In this document: piece by piece, positions 41,082 through 49,819 of the stretch | How the letters are laid out: each line of letters opens with the position of its first letter | Numbering within the stretch: position 1 is the first letter of the stretch | Source of the DNA: Roseburia sp. | Lineage (GTDB): Bacteria > Bacillota > Clostridia > Lachnospirales > Lachnospiraceae | DNA length: 56,743 nt | Reading direction: 5' to 3' | NCBI GenBank assembly: GCA_023664265.1 | Contig: JAMPFV010000001.1 | Coordinates: 513,077 to 569,819, forward strand | Translations under genes and position numbers: made by a program | Notes under the pieces: model-generated | The model's database searches: none | The model's input: the letters and a program-made list of their open reading frames with translations, nothing else | What the model was told of the DNA's origin: nothing

Positions 41082-42528
41082 CCTGATTTCCTCCTTGGTT
41101 TTCACTGACAAACGAAACCTGCAAAACGGTTTCCGTGTGGGGCGAGACCTTATAATAACCGCTGATGCGCTCCCCGACAACCCACAGAATATGGCTGCCG
41201 TCGGCCACGAGACAAATCCCGTCCCGCGCCTCGCGCGGTATCTTCCGGTCGATGAAATATGCCTTTAAGGTCTTTCTCTGATTCATCGCGTTTACCGTGA
41301 GATAATCTCCCGGTTTACGAGTTCTTACGACGATACTGTTTTCTATTTTATCATAATCGAACCATTTCGTATACTTTTTTTGCGGAATATTTTGCAACTT
41401 GTCGGTTTTTTGCAGTAAAAATTCCAGCGCCGCCCCCTCCCGCCACGGGATTCTGAGACACTCGCCCGCCAAAAGACGGCTTATTTCGGGTTCTCCCAAG
41501 ACCGTCTCCGCCGCAGGAGCGCAAGCCGTCTGCGATGCGCTCCGGATATGGAGCCCGTCATAATCCCGCACGGCTGTCAGGCCGCAGGGCAAGTCCGCCT
41601 GCCGGCCGCACTGTCTCGAAAGCAGCTCCCGCAATCGGGCCACATGCGCCGCCGTCAAATCCCTTGCGCTGCCCGCCGCCCTCGAGAGCAGCTCCATAAG
41701 GACATAGCCCTGTATGGTGCCATGCAGGGCGTGAAAGGCCTCGGCGTTCAGATAATAAACCGTCTCGCCGCACTGTTCCTTACAAGTGACACAGTTGTCA
41801 TATCCTGCAGCCGTCAGATCGGCAATCAGCTCCCAAGCCTCGCCGATACGCGCGCACGCCTCCCCGATATGTTCCGTCACCGCGGGACTGATCTCTTTTC
41901 CCACCGTTTCCATTATATGATGGCGGATTTTATTTCTTGTATAATTATCCTCCAAATTGGTGTGGTCTATACAGAACGCAATCCTGCGCTGCGCAAGAAA
42001 AGCCTCTATCTGCGCCCGTTCCAGACACAGAAGCGGACGGACAATCCGATCCCGCACGGGCGGAATCCCCGCAAGCCCCTTGAGCGCGCTCCCGCGGAAC
42101 AGGTGAAACAGAAAGGTCTCGCAGCAGTCGTTTTTGTTGTGCGCCACCGCGATTTTCCCCCTGTCGTCTCCCAGCGCCTCGTTAAACGCCTCATATCGGA
42201 CAGCGCGCCCCGCCTCCTCCGTGGAAATGCGGCGCTCCGCCGCGATTGCGGCGACGTCCCGCTCCACAAGCGTAAAAGGCAGCTCCAGCCGCCTGCAAAG
42301 CCGCTCCACATAGGCGGCGTCGTCCCCCGCCTGCGCCCGGAGCAGATGATTGACATGCACGACATGGATCCTTATCGGAATCACCCTCCGGATTTCAAGC
42401 AGCATGAAAAGAAGGCAGACGGAATCCGCACCCCCGGACACCCCTGCCACCACATCATCGTCCTCGTCAAACATATGCTGTTCGTTTACATACGCCATTA
42501 CCCTGTTTATCATTTGCTTTTCTTCCAT
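40999..42528 (-). CDS. tilS: tRNA(Ile)-lysidine synthase
   Basis: About 509 residues. It converts C34 of the CAU-anticodon tRNA-Ile to lysidine. The PP-loop motif GVSGGADSVCLL is at about 25-36. The linker and the C-terminal TilS domain (VRTRKPGDYLTVNAMNQRKTLK) follow. The ATG at 42528 (MEEKQMINRV) is chosen by homology; the open frame extends 94 codons further into spoIIE without a ribosome site. About 28 C-terminal residues beyond the usual end overlap hpt out of frame. Confidence 0.94.
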   Translation of the reverse strand: MEEKQMINRVMAYVNEQHMFDEDDDVVAGVSGGADSVCLLFMLLEIRRVIPIRIHVVHVNHLLRAQAGDDAAYVERLCRRLELPFTLVERDVAAIAAERRISTEEAGRAVRYEAFNEALGDDRGKIAVAHNKNDCCETFLFHLFRGSALKGLAGIPPVRDRIVRPLLCLERAQIEAFLAQRRIAFCIDHTNLEDNYTRNKIRHHIMETVGKEISPAVTEHIGEACARIGEAWELIADLTAAGYDNCVTCKEQCGETVYYLNAEAFHALHGTIQGYVLMELLSRAAGSARDLTAAHVARLRELLSRQCGRQADLPCGLTAVRDYDGLHIRSASQTACAPAAETVLGEPEISRLLAGECLRIPWREGAALEFLLQKTDKLQNIPQKKYTKWFDYDKIENSIVVRTRKPGDYLTVNAMNQRKTLKAYFIDRKIPREARDGICLVADGSHILWVVGERISGYYKVSPHTETVLQVSFVSENQGGNQDGGTHQGHVDGERSRCQDTGYRGTDKP

Positions 42529-42551
42529 GTCCGTTCCCCGTCCTGCGGGGA

Positions 42552-43772
42552 CTACTCCCCATAGCTTCCGTGGTTGTGCCGGATGGCGCAGACCATCACC
42601 GTCATATCGTCGATGATGTGACCGCCCTGGCAGCTTATCGCATATTGCAGCAATTGATTCGACAGCTCCTTGGGGTTCGCGGTATCCATTCCCGCGATGA
42701 GCTCCGGCAGCCGTCGCCCGCCCGCGCCCTCCAAGGCGTCCGTGACGCCGTCCGACAGCAGAATCAGCATATCCGAATCCATCAGCTTTATCGTCTGCAC
42801 CAGAGGGCACAGCTCGTCGATGCTTCCGAGCGGAAGCGTGTCCGCCGAAATCTCCTCAACGCGATTGCCCCGCTTGCGATAGCTCGGCGCGGCCCCCGCC
42901 TTGAGAAACTCGGCGTCCCCGCTCAAAAGATTGATGGCGCAGACGTCCAGCGTCGTCATATTGCAGCACTGTGTCTGCGACGCGATTGCGCTGTTGACCA
43001 TTGCAAACGCCTTCTCCTTGCAAAAGCCGGCCTCGAGAAACTTCTCCATGAACTCCACCACCGAGCTGCTGTCTCTGCACGCCTGCTCTCCGCTTCCCAT
43101 GCCGTCCGCAATCATCATTATCACCTGATTCTGATTATATTCCTCAAATGAGAAATTGTCACCTGAGATTTTCTCATTCTCCTTGACCGCGCGGGAAACG
43201 GCGCTCATCACGCAGAAACGCGGCTCGTCCTCAAAGATAAAGGTATCATAGCTCCTGCCGACCAGCGTCGCGCTGTCAAGGGAGGGCATCAGCCTGCGCG
43301 AAAAAAACACGGACAGCAGTCCGCAAAGCGTCGAAACGGGAAGCGTTCTTCTGCCGCCGGCCCTCGCCTCTATGCTGATTCTGTTGCGGAACGCATCCTC
43401 CGGCGCGATTCCGTTTCCGCCCTCGAGAAACAGCATTTCCTTCACGATGATCCCCTGCTTCTTGAGGTATTGGACAAGCGCCCTGCGCTTGTGCTGCACG
43501 GGAACGCTCGCGTGCACCACCGTGTCCGCCACCTCCGCAAAGGCCTCCGATATCTCATCCAGATGATTGGCGAAGACCTGCTTGGTCTCGTTCAACTGTC
43601 TGCGGTAGAGCATGTCCCTCCTGCTCTCACAGGCAGACTCCTCCTGCGGAATATCCCGATATAATCCGGCAAGCTCCTCATAGGTTTTGGACAGGCAGTG
43701 AAGCTTCTTCCGGCTGTAGCCCGCAAACAGGTATCCATCTATCTTATTCGTTTCCTTTGACTTTAATATCAT
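42552..43772 (-). CDS. spoIIE: SpoIIE-type PP2C phosphatase, short form without membrane domain
   Basis: About 406 residues. SpoIIE dephosphorylates SpoIIAA to switch on sigma-F in the forespore. The C-terminal PP2C domain is clear (MMIADGMGSGEQACRDS, LLSDGVTDA, DDMTVMV). The large polytopic N-terminal domain of Bacillus SpoIIE is absent; instead there are about 200 soluble residues. The ATG at 43772 has AGAGGAG nine bases upstream. Its place between divIC and tilS and its 21-base-spaced promoter support the identity. Confidence 0.88.
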   Translation of the reverse strand: MILKSKETNKIDGYLFAGYSRKKLHCLSKTYEELAGLYRDIPQEESACESRRDMLYRRQLNETKQVFANHLDEISEAFAEVADTVVHASVPVQHKRRALVQYLKKQGIIVKEMLFLEGGNGIAPEDAFRNRISIEARAGGRRTLPVSTLCGLLSVFFSRRLMPSLDSATLVGRSYDTFIFEDEPRFCVMSAVSRAVKENEKISGDNFSFEEYNQNQVIMMIADGMGSGEQACRDSSSVVEFMEKFLEAGFCKEKAFAMVNSAIASQTQCCNMTTLDVCAINLLSGDAEFLKAGAAPSYRKRGNRVEEISADTLPLGSIDELCPLVQTIKLMDSDMLILLSDGVTDALEGAGGRRLPELIAGMDTANPKELSNQLLQYAISCQGGHIIDDMTVMVCAIRHNHGSYGE

Positions 43773-43806
43773 TATGACCAACTCCTCTTTTCTGCTAGTG
43801 ACTACT

Positions 43807-43840
43807 AGTATAAAGGGCGCAATCATAATTTTTTGTCAAA
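43807..43840 (-). promoter_or_regulatory. Putative Spo0A-activated promoter of spoIIE
   Basis: Minus strand TTGACA (complement of 43834-43839), 21-base spacer, TATACT (complement of 43807-43812). Plus 43834-43840 reads TGTCAAA, six of seven matches to the Spo0A box TGTCGAA. The wide spacing is the hallmark of Spo0A-activated sigma-A promoters. Confidence 0.6.
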
Positions 43841-43881
43841 TTTAATCCGTGATTCTGCCTTTTTTAAGGTTTTTTATTGAC

Positions 43882-43921
43882 AAAAACTGCATCCGATTAC
43901 CGGGAACGTAAGCGGATGCAG
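43882..43921 (-). terminator. Terminator of divIC
   Basis: Perfect 9-bp stem CTGCATCCG/CGGATGCAG (43887-43921) around 17 bases, followed by TTTTT on the minus strand. Confidence 0.85.
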
Positions 43922-43929
43922 CCGTCTTC

Positions 43930-44262
43930 TTAATCTGTTTCTTTAAATATAATCTCATTCTCATATACCAGACCGAGCTTTTCCTTGGCTACCTCCTCGG
44001 CGTACTTCTTCGTCTTCATATAGGTCTCCAGCTCGTGGAGCTCCTCCGTGCGCCGGTTCTCCAGCTCTATCTGCCGTATCAGCTCCTGCTCCCGCGCCGC
44101 GTACCCGGCCTCCTTCCCCTTCAGGGAGAGCGAATGGACGCTTACCACCGAGACCATGATGATAATGGCGATTGCCGCGACCGTCATACCCAGACGGTTC
44201 TCATTTCTCGCACGGAGAAACTCCGGCGTCTTTTTTCTCTTTCTTCCCGCTTGAACGGCCAT
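43930..44262 (-). CDS. divIC: DivIC/FtsL-type septum formation initiator
   Basis: A 110-residue bitopic division protein: basic cytoplasmic N-terminus, one transmembrane helix (about 26-46), then an extracellular coiled coil and the conserved end KKYAEEVAKEKLGLVYENEIIF. It works in the FtsL-DivIB complex at the septum. It overlaps the yabQ 3' end by 62 bases and lies before spoIIE, as in Bacillus. Confidence 0.93.
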   Translation of the reverse strand: MAVQAGRKRKKTPEFLRARNENRLGMTVAAIAIIIMVSVVSVHSLSLKGKEAGYAAREQELIRQIELENRRTEELHELETYMKTKKYAEEVAKEKLGLVYENEIIFKETD

Positions 44263-44692
44263 GTCTCTCTTCCCCCTTTCGCTTCACGGATAAGTACCTT
44301 GCTTTCATTTTATGCTGAAATGACGCCGCCGTCAACCGATATTTCCTGTGAATCGGCAAAAACACTCCCGCAATCCCGCGATTGATCCGCTTTATCAGAC
44401 GTACCGCGGGCGCAAGCAGCCTCCCGAGCGTCATATGGTGCAGCCACATGCCGGCTGCGGCGCCGAGCACCGCGGCAAAGCGTATCACGCCGTTATTCCG
44501 GTAATACAGCAGCGTGAAGCTCGCAAAAAAGCACGCAGTCCAAAAAGCAAGATCCTCTATGTCAACAAAAATTCTCTTATGCCTGACGATTCGCCGGAAC
44601 AGACGAAGCAGATCATACACGAACGCCATGGCAAAACCCGCCGCTGCCGCGGAAAACCAGAAATACCAATCTTTAATGATGTCCTCGCTCAT
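44201..44692 (-). CDS. yabQ: Spore cortex biosynthesis protein YabQ
   Basis: A 163-residue membrane protein needed for spore cortex formation in Bacillus. About four helices fill the first 105 residues (WYFWFSAAAAGFAMAFVYDLLRLFRR is the typical start region), followed by a basic cytoplasmic tail. It shares one base with the yabP stop region, so the two are coupled, and its basic tail overlaps divIC out of frame. Confidence 0.93.
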   Translation of the reverse strand: MSEDIIKDWYFWFSAAAAGFAMAFVYDLLRLFRRIVRHKRIFVDIEDLAFWTACFFASFTLLYYRNNGVIRFAAVLGAAAGMWLHHMTLGRLLAPAVRLIKRINRGIAGVFLPIHRKYRLTAASFQHKMKARYLSVKRKGEERHGRSSGKKEKKDAGVSPCEK

Positions 44693-44994
44693 CAGCTGAA
44701 CAGGCGGGTCAGAAGACCTTCTCCCTTTTTCGCAAGCGTGGTGCGATCCGAATACAGCAGCGCATCCACCTTTCCGTCAACATCCGCTTCGCCCTTCTCC
44801 AAATTCAGCCTGCTCACATGAAGCCCGCTGCCCTTAATCGTGACCAGACCGTCCACGGTTTCCAGCAGAACGGTGTTCTCATCAAAGGAATGCACCTCCA
44901 CCACTCCGGTCATCCTGCAGTCGCGGCGCTGATCCAGGCTGACCTTGTGATTCCCTGCATTCGTATTGGGAGACGAATTCAAACGATTATCCAT
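44692..44994 (-). CDS. yabP: Sporulation protein YabP
   Basis: A 100-residue protein of the YabP/YqfC family, which acts in the mother cell during cortex assembly. The pattern VEVHSFDENTVLLETVDG and VSRLNLEKGEADVDGKVD is typical. It is upstream of and coupled to yabQ. Confidence 0.95.
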   Translation of the reverse strand: MDNRLNSSPNTNAGNHKVSLDQRRDCRMTGVVEVHSFDENTVLLETVDGLVTIKGSGLHVSRLNLEKGEADVDGKVDALLYSDRTTLAKKGEGLLTRLFS

Positions 44995-45048
44995 GCACTA
45001 CGCCCCTTTCCTCATAACAGCATATGAGGGACGCGGCGCATATATTCC

Positions 45049-45291
45049 CTAAAGATACCGGAACAGCTCCTTCGCCTCATCCTTCTTCACGGTCTCCTGC
45101 ACGTCAAGAATTTCCGCCCGAACCTCCTTGTTGCCAAACTGTATCGTGAGGACGTCGCCGGCTTTCACGTTCGTTGACGCCTTGGCCGGCTTGTCGTTGA
45201 CGAGCACGCGCCCCGCGTCACAGGCCTCGTTTGCGACCGTGCGGCGCTTTATGATTCTTGAAACCTTCAAAAATTTGTCTAATCTCATCAT
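45049..45291 (-). CDS. rqcP: S4-domain ribosome quality-control protein RqcP (YabO)
   Basis: An 80-residue protein that is essentially one S4 RNA-binding domain (MRLDKFLKVSRIIKRRTVAN, then AGRVLVNDKPAKAS). RqcP assists RqcH in adding alanine tails to stalled chains on 50S subunits. It lies between hup and yabP as in Bacillus. GGAGG precedes the ATG. Confidence 0.94.
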   Translation of the reverse strand: MMRLDKFLKVSRIIKRRTVANEACDAGRVLVNDKPAKASTNVKAGDVLTIQFGNKEVRAEILDVQETVKKDEAKELFRYL

Positions 45292-45314
45292 TTTCCTCCT
45301 TTTCCCATAAAGTT

Positions 45315-45347
45315 AAAAAGGACAACCGATGTCCGTATCGGTTGTCC
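45315..45347 (-). terminator. Terminator of hup
   Basis: Perfect 11-bp stem GGACAACCGAT/ATCGGTTGTCC with a 6-base loop, then TTTTT on the minus strand. Confidence 0.9.
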
Positions 45348-45368
45348 CAAAGAATTTTATGGGAACGA

Positions 45369-45644
45369 TTACTTGTTTACCTCGTCCTTCAAAGCCTTGC
45401 CCGGCTTGAACTTAGGCGCCTTGGAAGCCGGAATCGGCATCGGAGCGCCTGTCTGAGGATTTCTGCCCTCTCTTGCTGCTCTCTCAGCTACTTCAAATGT
45501 ACCAAAGCCAACCAGCTGAATCTTCTCGCCTTTTCTCAACTCTTTTGCAACAACCTCTGTGAATGCGGTCAAAGCCTTCTCTGCATCCTTCTTTGTCATG
45601 TCAGCCTGCTCTGCGATAGCTGCAACTAATTCTGTTTTGTTCAT
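45369..45644 (-). CDS. hup: HU family DNA-binding protein
   Basis: A 91-residue histone-like protein that bends and compacts DNA. The pattern MNKTELVAAIAEQADMTKKD, the GFGTFEV signature and the arm sequence R-NPQTG are complete. It has its own consensus promoter and terminator, so it is transcribed mainly as a single gene at high level. Confidence 0.98.
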   Translation of the reverse strand: MNKTELVAAIAEQADMTKKDAEKALTAFTEVVAKELRKGEKIQLVGFGTFEVAERAAREGRNPQTGAPMPIPASKAPKFKPGKALKDEVNK

Positions 45645-45723
45645 TGTGAACCTCCTCTTATTTCTTGTAGTAATGAGAATTCCTATTATTCGGATTCAAC
45701 GCCGCTATAGACGCCTATAACCA

Positions 45724-45752
45724 TTTATAGACGAAAAGCCCTGTTTTGTCAA
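45724..45752 (-). promoter_or_regulatory. Promoter of hup
   Basis: Minus strand TTGACA (complement of 45747-45752), 17-base spacer, TATAAA (complement of 45724-45729), about 75 bases before the start. Confidence 0.85.
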
Positions 45753-45852
45753 GGAAAAATGCGTTTTTTTTATTTTTATTCCGAAAAAACCTGCTTCCAT
45801 GGCTCCTCCGCGTATTTCTGTAGTAGGATTTCTCCCTGCATCGGCGTCTGAC

Positions 45853-47337
45853 TTATTGTCCGGAGGAATCAATTTTCAGTATTGTCCCGGGCATCAGATA
45901 GCGATATTGCGCAAGCGTTTCCTCATTGTCCTGCTCTATCCGTGTATACAGCCTGCCGCTTCCGTAAAAGCGTCTTGCAATGTCCCACAGCGTATCGCCC
46001 GGCTGCACGACATATTCCATGAAGGCCGATTCCTGATTGCGGCTGCGCCGTTCCGATACCTCGCTCTCCCGCATCGACGCAAAATTCTTCTCCTCCGGAA
46101 GCCAGATCCAATATGTCTGCTTCGCATAGCTGTCCATGACGGCCCGCTCCCCGCTCGAATGATTCGGCATCCCAATCCGCATATCGAGATACCCGTCCGA
46201 ATCCAAATCCGTGAAGGTAATCATATCCGGCAGCTCAATGCTCATCTGCACATTCCGCTTCTGCAGAAGCTCCCCCGTCGTCACATCCGTCACGGTCATC
46301 TCGTAGGGCTCATCCGAGCAGAAGCCGTTCCATAAATACACTTCGTATCCGGTCTCGGGAATCTCCTGTGTGAAATGAAAATGTATCCGAACCTCCGGCC
46401 CGTCCTCGGACAGGGCCAGCGCATACTCGGCCTCCGTGAACATGGAAAAGTATTCCATATAGCTGTGCTGCATCCGATTCGTATCCTTTGCCCGAACCTC
46501 CGTGAAGGTACGGGCAGGATCCTCCAGCCGCGTGGTGCGTTCCTCATGGTCCACCCAGTACAGATTCTCCTCCTCCATAACCCAGCCGCTATAGTCGTCG
46601 GCGCCCTGCCTTTGTATGCAGTAGCGCATCAGCAGCTTCCGGATATCCTCCGCGTTGCTCTCGTCCGCCATTCCCTTGCATTCCAGCGCATAAAAAACGC
46701 CGTCCTTCACCACCATCTCCCGCACGCCGCTCTGAGAAAAGCAGTAGGAATCATATCCGTAGGTATATCCACCCTCCAGCGTAATCGCGTAGAGCGGGGT
46801 TTCCTCCCCGTCATAGCGCTCCCTCAGAAAGCGGTCGATGTCCAACGCATGAACCCCTTCCTCCAATTGATACTGATAATACGACAGCTCTATCGTGTAC
46901 GCCGTGTCCTCGGAGAACACGATGCTCTCCTCCTGCTGCCGCGCCTCCAGATACGCCTGAAAGTCCGCCGCGGTCTCGAAGGTCTGCCAGGCAATGTCCG
47001 CCGTTCCTTCCATATTGACGGCATAGTAATCCTCCTCCCCGCCGATGCTGTTCCCAAGGACGCCGAGGAGCTTTTGCGGCTCCTCCTCCTGCAAAGCGGT
47101 GGGGTCTATCAATATCTGCGCGTATGCATACGGCGCCTGTGGCGCCTTCTCATTCAAATACTCCGCCAGCCGCTGCGCTGGACAGCCCTTGCCGTCCTCC
47201 ACCGTCTGCGGCTTGAGCGCGCTGTATCCCGCCGGTTTCGCGGCGTCGCCCTGACAGCCGGTGAGCAGCGCGCTGCTTATCAGGCCTGTCAGAAATACTG
47301 CTGCCGCGGTGCGGCCGCTGTGAAAGCTTTTGTGCAT
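45853..47337 (-). CDS. LysM domain lipoprotein
   Basis: About 494 residues. The N-terminus is a lipoprotein signal peptide with lipobox LLTGC (Cys about residue 27), so the mature protein is anchored outside the membrane. The long middle part is an unrecognised extracellular domain. A C-terminal LysM domain (YVVQPGDTLWDIARRFYG, near 440-490) should bind cell wall. The ATG at 47337 is chosen from the signal peptide and AGAGG seven bases upstream; the frame is open further up into a palindrome (47391-47414). Confidence 0.85.
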   Translation of the reverse strand: MHKSFHSGRTAAAVFLTGLISSALLTGCQGDAAKPAGYSALKPQTVEDGKGCPAQRLAEYLNEKAPQAPYAYAQILIDPTALQEEEPQKLLGVLGNSIGGEEDYYAVNMEGTADIAWQTFETAADFQAYLEARQQEESIVFSEDTAYTIELSYYQYQLEEGVHALDIDRFLRERYDGEETPLYAITLEGGYTYGYDSYCFSQSGVREMVVKDGVFYALECKGMADESNAEDIRKLLMRYCIQRQGADDYSGWVMEEENLYWVDHEERTTRLEDPARTFTEVRAKDTNRMQHSYMEYFSMFTEAEYALALSEDGPEVRIHFHFTQEIPETGYEVYLWNGFCSDEPYEMTVTDVTTGELLQKRNVQMSIELPDMITFTDLDSDGYLDMRIGMPNHSSGERAVMDSYAKQTYWIWLPEEKNFASMRESEVSERRSRNQESAFMEYVVQPGDTLWDIARRFYGSGRLYTRIEQDNEETLAQYRYLMPGTILKIDSSGQ

Positions 47338-47367
47338 GTGTTTTCCTCTTTCCTCGCATTCAAGGGT

Positions 47368-47495
47368 CTTATGTGTACTCAAAGTCATAAGATTGAAAAT
47401 TAAAATTTTCAATCACGAGATTTGTGTCTGCGCGCTGCCAAACCATAAGTGGTTTGGCACAAACTCGTTATGCGCATAGTCTCAGCAAAGCTGAG
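47368..47495. repeat. Palindrome cluster upstream of the LysM lipoprotein gene
   Basis: Inverted repeats in series: CTTATG/CATAAG (47368-47391), GATTGAAAAT-TAAA-ATTTTCAATC (47391-47414), TGCCAAACCA-TAAG-TGGTTTGGCA (47436-47459), the 10-bp palindrome TATGCGCATA (47469-47478) and CTCAGC-AAA-GCTGAG (47481-47495). All arms are exact. It has the same architecture as the clusters at 28.9 and 53.9 kb but different words, apart from GATTGAAAA. The rest of the 47338-47749 gap holds a 14-bp palindrome and the promoter of the plus-strand gene. Confidence 0.85.
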
Positions 47496-47527
47496 CCGGT
47501 AAAACAGTGCAGAAATGAGGCGCAACT

Positions 47528-47541
47528 TGACATATATGTCA
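47528..47541. promoter_or_regulatory. 14-bp perfect palindrome, possible operator
   Basis: TGACATATATGTCA lies in the divergent region between the LysM lipoprotein and AAA ATPase genes. The form TGACA-N4-TGTCA suits a dimeric regulator. No regulator is identified. Confidence 0.4.
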
Positions 47542-47665
47542 TATTTTGCCCGGTCCGCCCGTATCTTCAGTATATCGGAAACCGGAATATTTTACAAGGA
47601 GGGACAGCGGCGAAAAAGATATTGAAACTCCGACCGGACACTTTACGGAACAATGAATAGGAAGC

Positions 47666-47694
47666 TTGTTTTTTTTGAATATTCATGATATATT
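47666..47694 (+). promoter_or_regulatory. Promoter of the AAA/DUF4143 gene
   Basis: TTGTTT (47666-47671), 17-base spacer, TATATT (47689-47694) with a TGA extension, 56 bases before the start. A small stem AGGGG/CCCCT (47708-47723) lies in the leader. Confidence 0.6.
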
Positions 47695-47749
47695 GAAGTA
47701 AAAAGTAAGGGGGCAAGTCCCCTATGTTTTCAGTGGACGGAGGGCTGTA

Positions 47750-49039
47750 ATGCAGAATACGATTAATCGTGACGAATATCTGAAAAAACTTATCACCCGA
47801 CAGGGAAATGGACTGGTTAAGGTTATTACCGGTATCCGGAGGTGCGGTAAAAGCTTTTTGCTTTTTAACCTGTTTTATGATTATCTGATTGAAAGCGGAG
47901 TCAAAGAGGAGCAGATTATAACCATTGCACTTGATGATGATACCTGTGTCCGGTACCGCAATCCCGACGAATTGTCAAAATACATTCGAGAAAAAATTGT
48001 CAACAAAGATATGTACTATATTCTCATTGACGAGGTACAATACGCCATTACCGGGGAAGAATTGAAAAATTCGGAGAATATCAGGTTATACAATGTTTTA
48101 AACGGGCTTATGCGGCTTCGGAATACAGACATTTACGTTACCGGAAGTAATTCAAAAATGCTTACGAAAGATGTGTTGACCGCATTTCGCGGCAGGGGTG
48201 ATGAAATTAAGGTTTATCCGATTTCTTTCAAGGAATACTACGCCTTCGTGGGAGGAGATAAATCCGACGCTTATGAGGAATACGCTTTGTACGGTGGAAT
48301 GCCGCTTGTGTTAGCCAAAAAAAGTGATACCGAGAAAATGGCTTATCTGCAAACTCTTTTTGCCGAGGTCTATTTTAAGGATATTGTTGAGCGATATGAC
48401 ATTGAAATGCCGGATGTCCTTGAAGAATTGACGGATGACTTGTGTTCTTCCGTTGGCTCGCTTACCAATGCAAATAAAATAACAAATACCATCCGGTCAG
48501 TTAAGAACATTAGGGTTTCAAATACAACCGTTATGAACTACCTGAATTATCTGACAGAGTCCTTCTTGTTCAGTAATGCGAAGCGGTACGATGTGAAAGG
48601 GAAAAAGTATTTTGAATATCCTTCAAAATATTATTGCGCCGATGTGGGGCTTCGCAATGCCCGCCTAAAATTCAGGCAGCAGGAAGAAACGCATATTATG
48701 GAGAACATTATATATAATGAACTTCTGTGCCGTGAATATTCTGTTGACGTGGGCGTGGTTGAAATCACTGAAAGAAGCGGGGAAAGAAAAGCCGGGAAAC
48801 AATGCGAGATTGACTTTGTGATAAACAAAGGATCAAAGAAATACTATATTCAGTCCGCACTCTCGGTCAGCGAACCATCGAAGTTAGAAACGGAGCTTCG
48901 ACCGCTGAAAAGCACAAAGGATTTTTTCAAGAAGATAATAATCAGTAAAACTTCAACTAAGGCATGGACCGACGAGGACGGGATCCTCCATCTCGGACTC
49001 TATGAGTTTCTCTTAAATGAGAACTCATTAGAACAGTAA
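47750..49039 (+). CDS. AAA ATPase with DUF4143 domain
   Basis: A 429-residue protein. The N-terminal AAA_14-type ATPase has Walker A TGIRRCGKS (about 27-35), Walker B YYILIDEVQY and the sensor VTGSNSKML. The C-terminal DUF4143 region (about 210-400) holds an E-x(n)-D-x-V pattern (CEIDFVINKG) that resembles restriction-nuclease folds. Members are common, often solitary, and of unknown function. GGAGGG precedes the ATG. Codon use looks more A/T-rich than the neighbours, so it may be acquired. Confidence 0.88.
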   Translation: MQNTINRDEYLKKLITRQGNGLVKVITGIRRCGKSFLLFNLFYDYLIESGVKEEQIITIALDDDTCVRYRNPDELSKYIREKIVNKDMYYILIDEVQYAITGEELKNSENIRLYNVLNGLMRLRNTDIYVTGSNSKMLTKDVLTAFRGRGDEIKVYPISFKEYYAFVGGDKSDAYEEYALYGGMPLVLAKKSDTEKMAYLQTLFAEVYFKDIVERYDIEMPDVLEELTDDLCSSVGSLTNANKITNTIRSVKNIRVSNTTVMNYLNYLTESFLFSNAKRYDVKGKKYFEYPSKYYCADVGLRNARLKFRQQEETHIMENIIYNELLCREYSVDVGVVEITERSGERKAGKQCEIDFVINKGSKKYYIQSALSVSEPSKLETELRPLKSTKDFFKKIIISKTSTKAWTDEDGILHLGLYEFLLNENSLEQ

Positions 49040-49136
49040 AATAGAAAGATTTGAAACTCGCAAGAAACTTTACCGCACCAATCAGACAGCCGATGCCTTA
49101 AAAGGATTTGCGCACGGTTTCGCCGGCCTTCTCTGC

Positions 49137-49817
49137 TCAGGTCTGCATGATCTTATATCTGAAAGTATACCACAGCACCAACGCAGAAATCGCAATCGCC
49201 GCCAGAACAACCCCGATGCCTTCCTGATAATTTTCGCCGGAGGCGACCACCACCTGTCGAAGAAAGATAAAAATCATCGCGCTCACAATCGTCACGCTGA
49301 CGGATTTCCCTATCATGCCCGCCGCAAACGACCAAATTCCCAGACAGCAGAAAACAATCACGCTAAAAAATGCGGCAGAGACCCAGCTTCTCAACACCGC
49401 CGCGGAAAACTCACCGGCAATCAAATCCAGCCGACGGTCAACGCCGACGATAAACAGGCAGCAGCAGACATAGCCAGCCAGCATGGAGGCCGCCATAAAA
49501 AGCGTAATCAGCAAAAGCTTTGAGACAATGATTTTTTTGCGGTTCATCGGATAGGTGAACATCAGCAGAATCGTTTTGTTGTTGTACTCGCTGATAATCA
49601 GCGCCGAGACCAGCACCGCATAAAAAATCACATATACAAACACAAAAATCATCTGAACCGCCCGAAAGGCGCTGTCAAAGGTGTCCTTGCCGGCAGCCGA
49701 ATCGTTCAGAGCGACGAAGGTAAAGAAGATTCCAAAAAGGATTGCGGCAGCGGAAATCAGGATATAGCGCCAAAAACGTACTTTTTTCAATTCCAGCTTC
49801 ATCAAACGTATCATCAC
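49137..49817 (-). CDS. ABC-2 type permease
   Basis: A 226-residue membrane protein with six helices, starting with the typical basic MIRLMKLELKKVRFWRY and an early cytoplasmic loop YNNKTILLMFTYPMNRKKI. It pairs with the BcrA-like ATPase encoded two bases upstream. This pair plus the two-component system at 50812-52437 is the usual layout for resistance to bacitracin, lantibiotics or similar cell-wall-active peptides. Confidence 0.88.
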   Translation of the reverse strand: MMIRLMKLELKKVRFWRYILISAAAILFGIFFTFVALNDSAAGKDTFDSAFRAVQMIFVFVYVIFYAVLVSALIISEYNNKTILLMFTYPMNRKKIIVSKLLLITLFMAASMLAGYVCCCLFIVGVDRRLDLIAGEFSAAVLRSWVSAAFFSVIVFCCLGIWSFAAGMIGKSVSVTIVSAMIFIFLRQVVVASGENYQEGIGVVLAAIAISALVLWYTFRYKIMQT

Positions 49818-49819
49818 CG

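Noticed and set aside
47424..47660. 78-codon plus-strand open frame
   Set aside because: Lies over the palindrome cluster and has no ribosome site or recognisable sequence.
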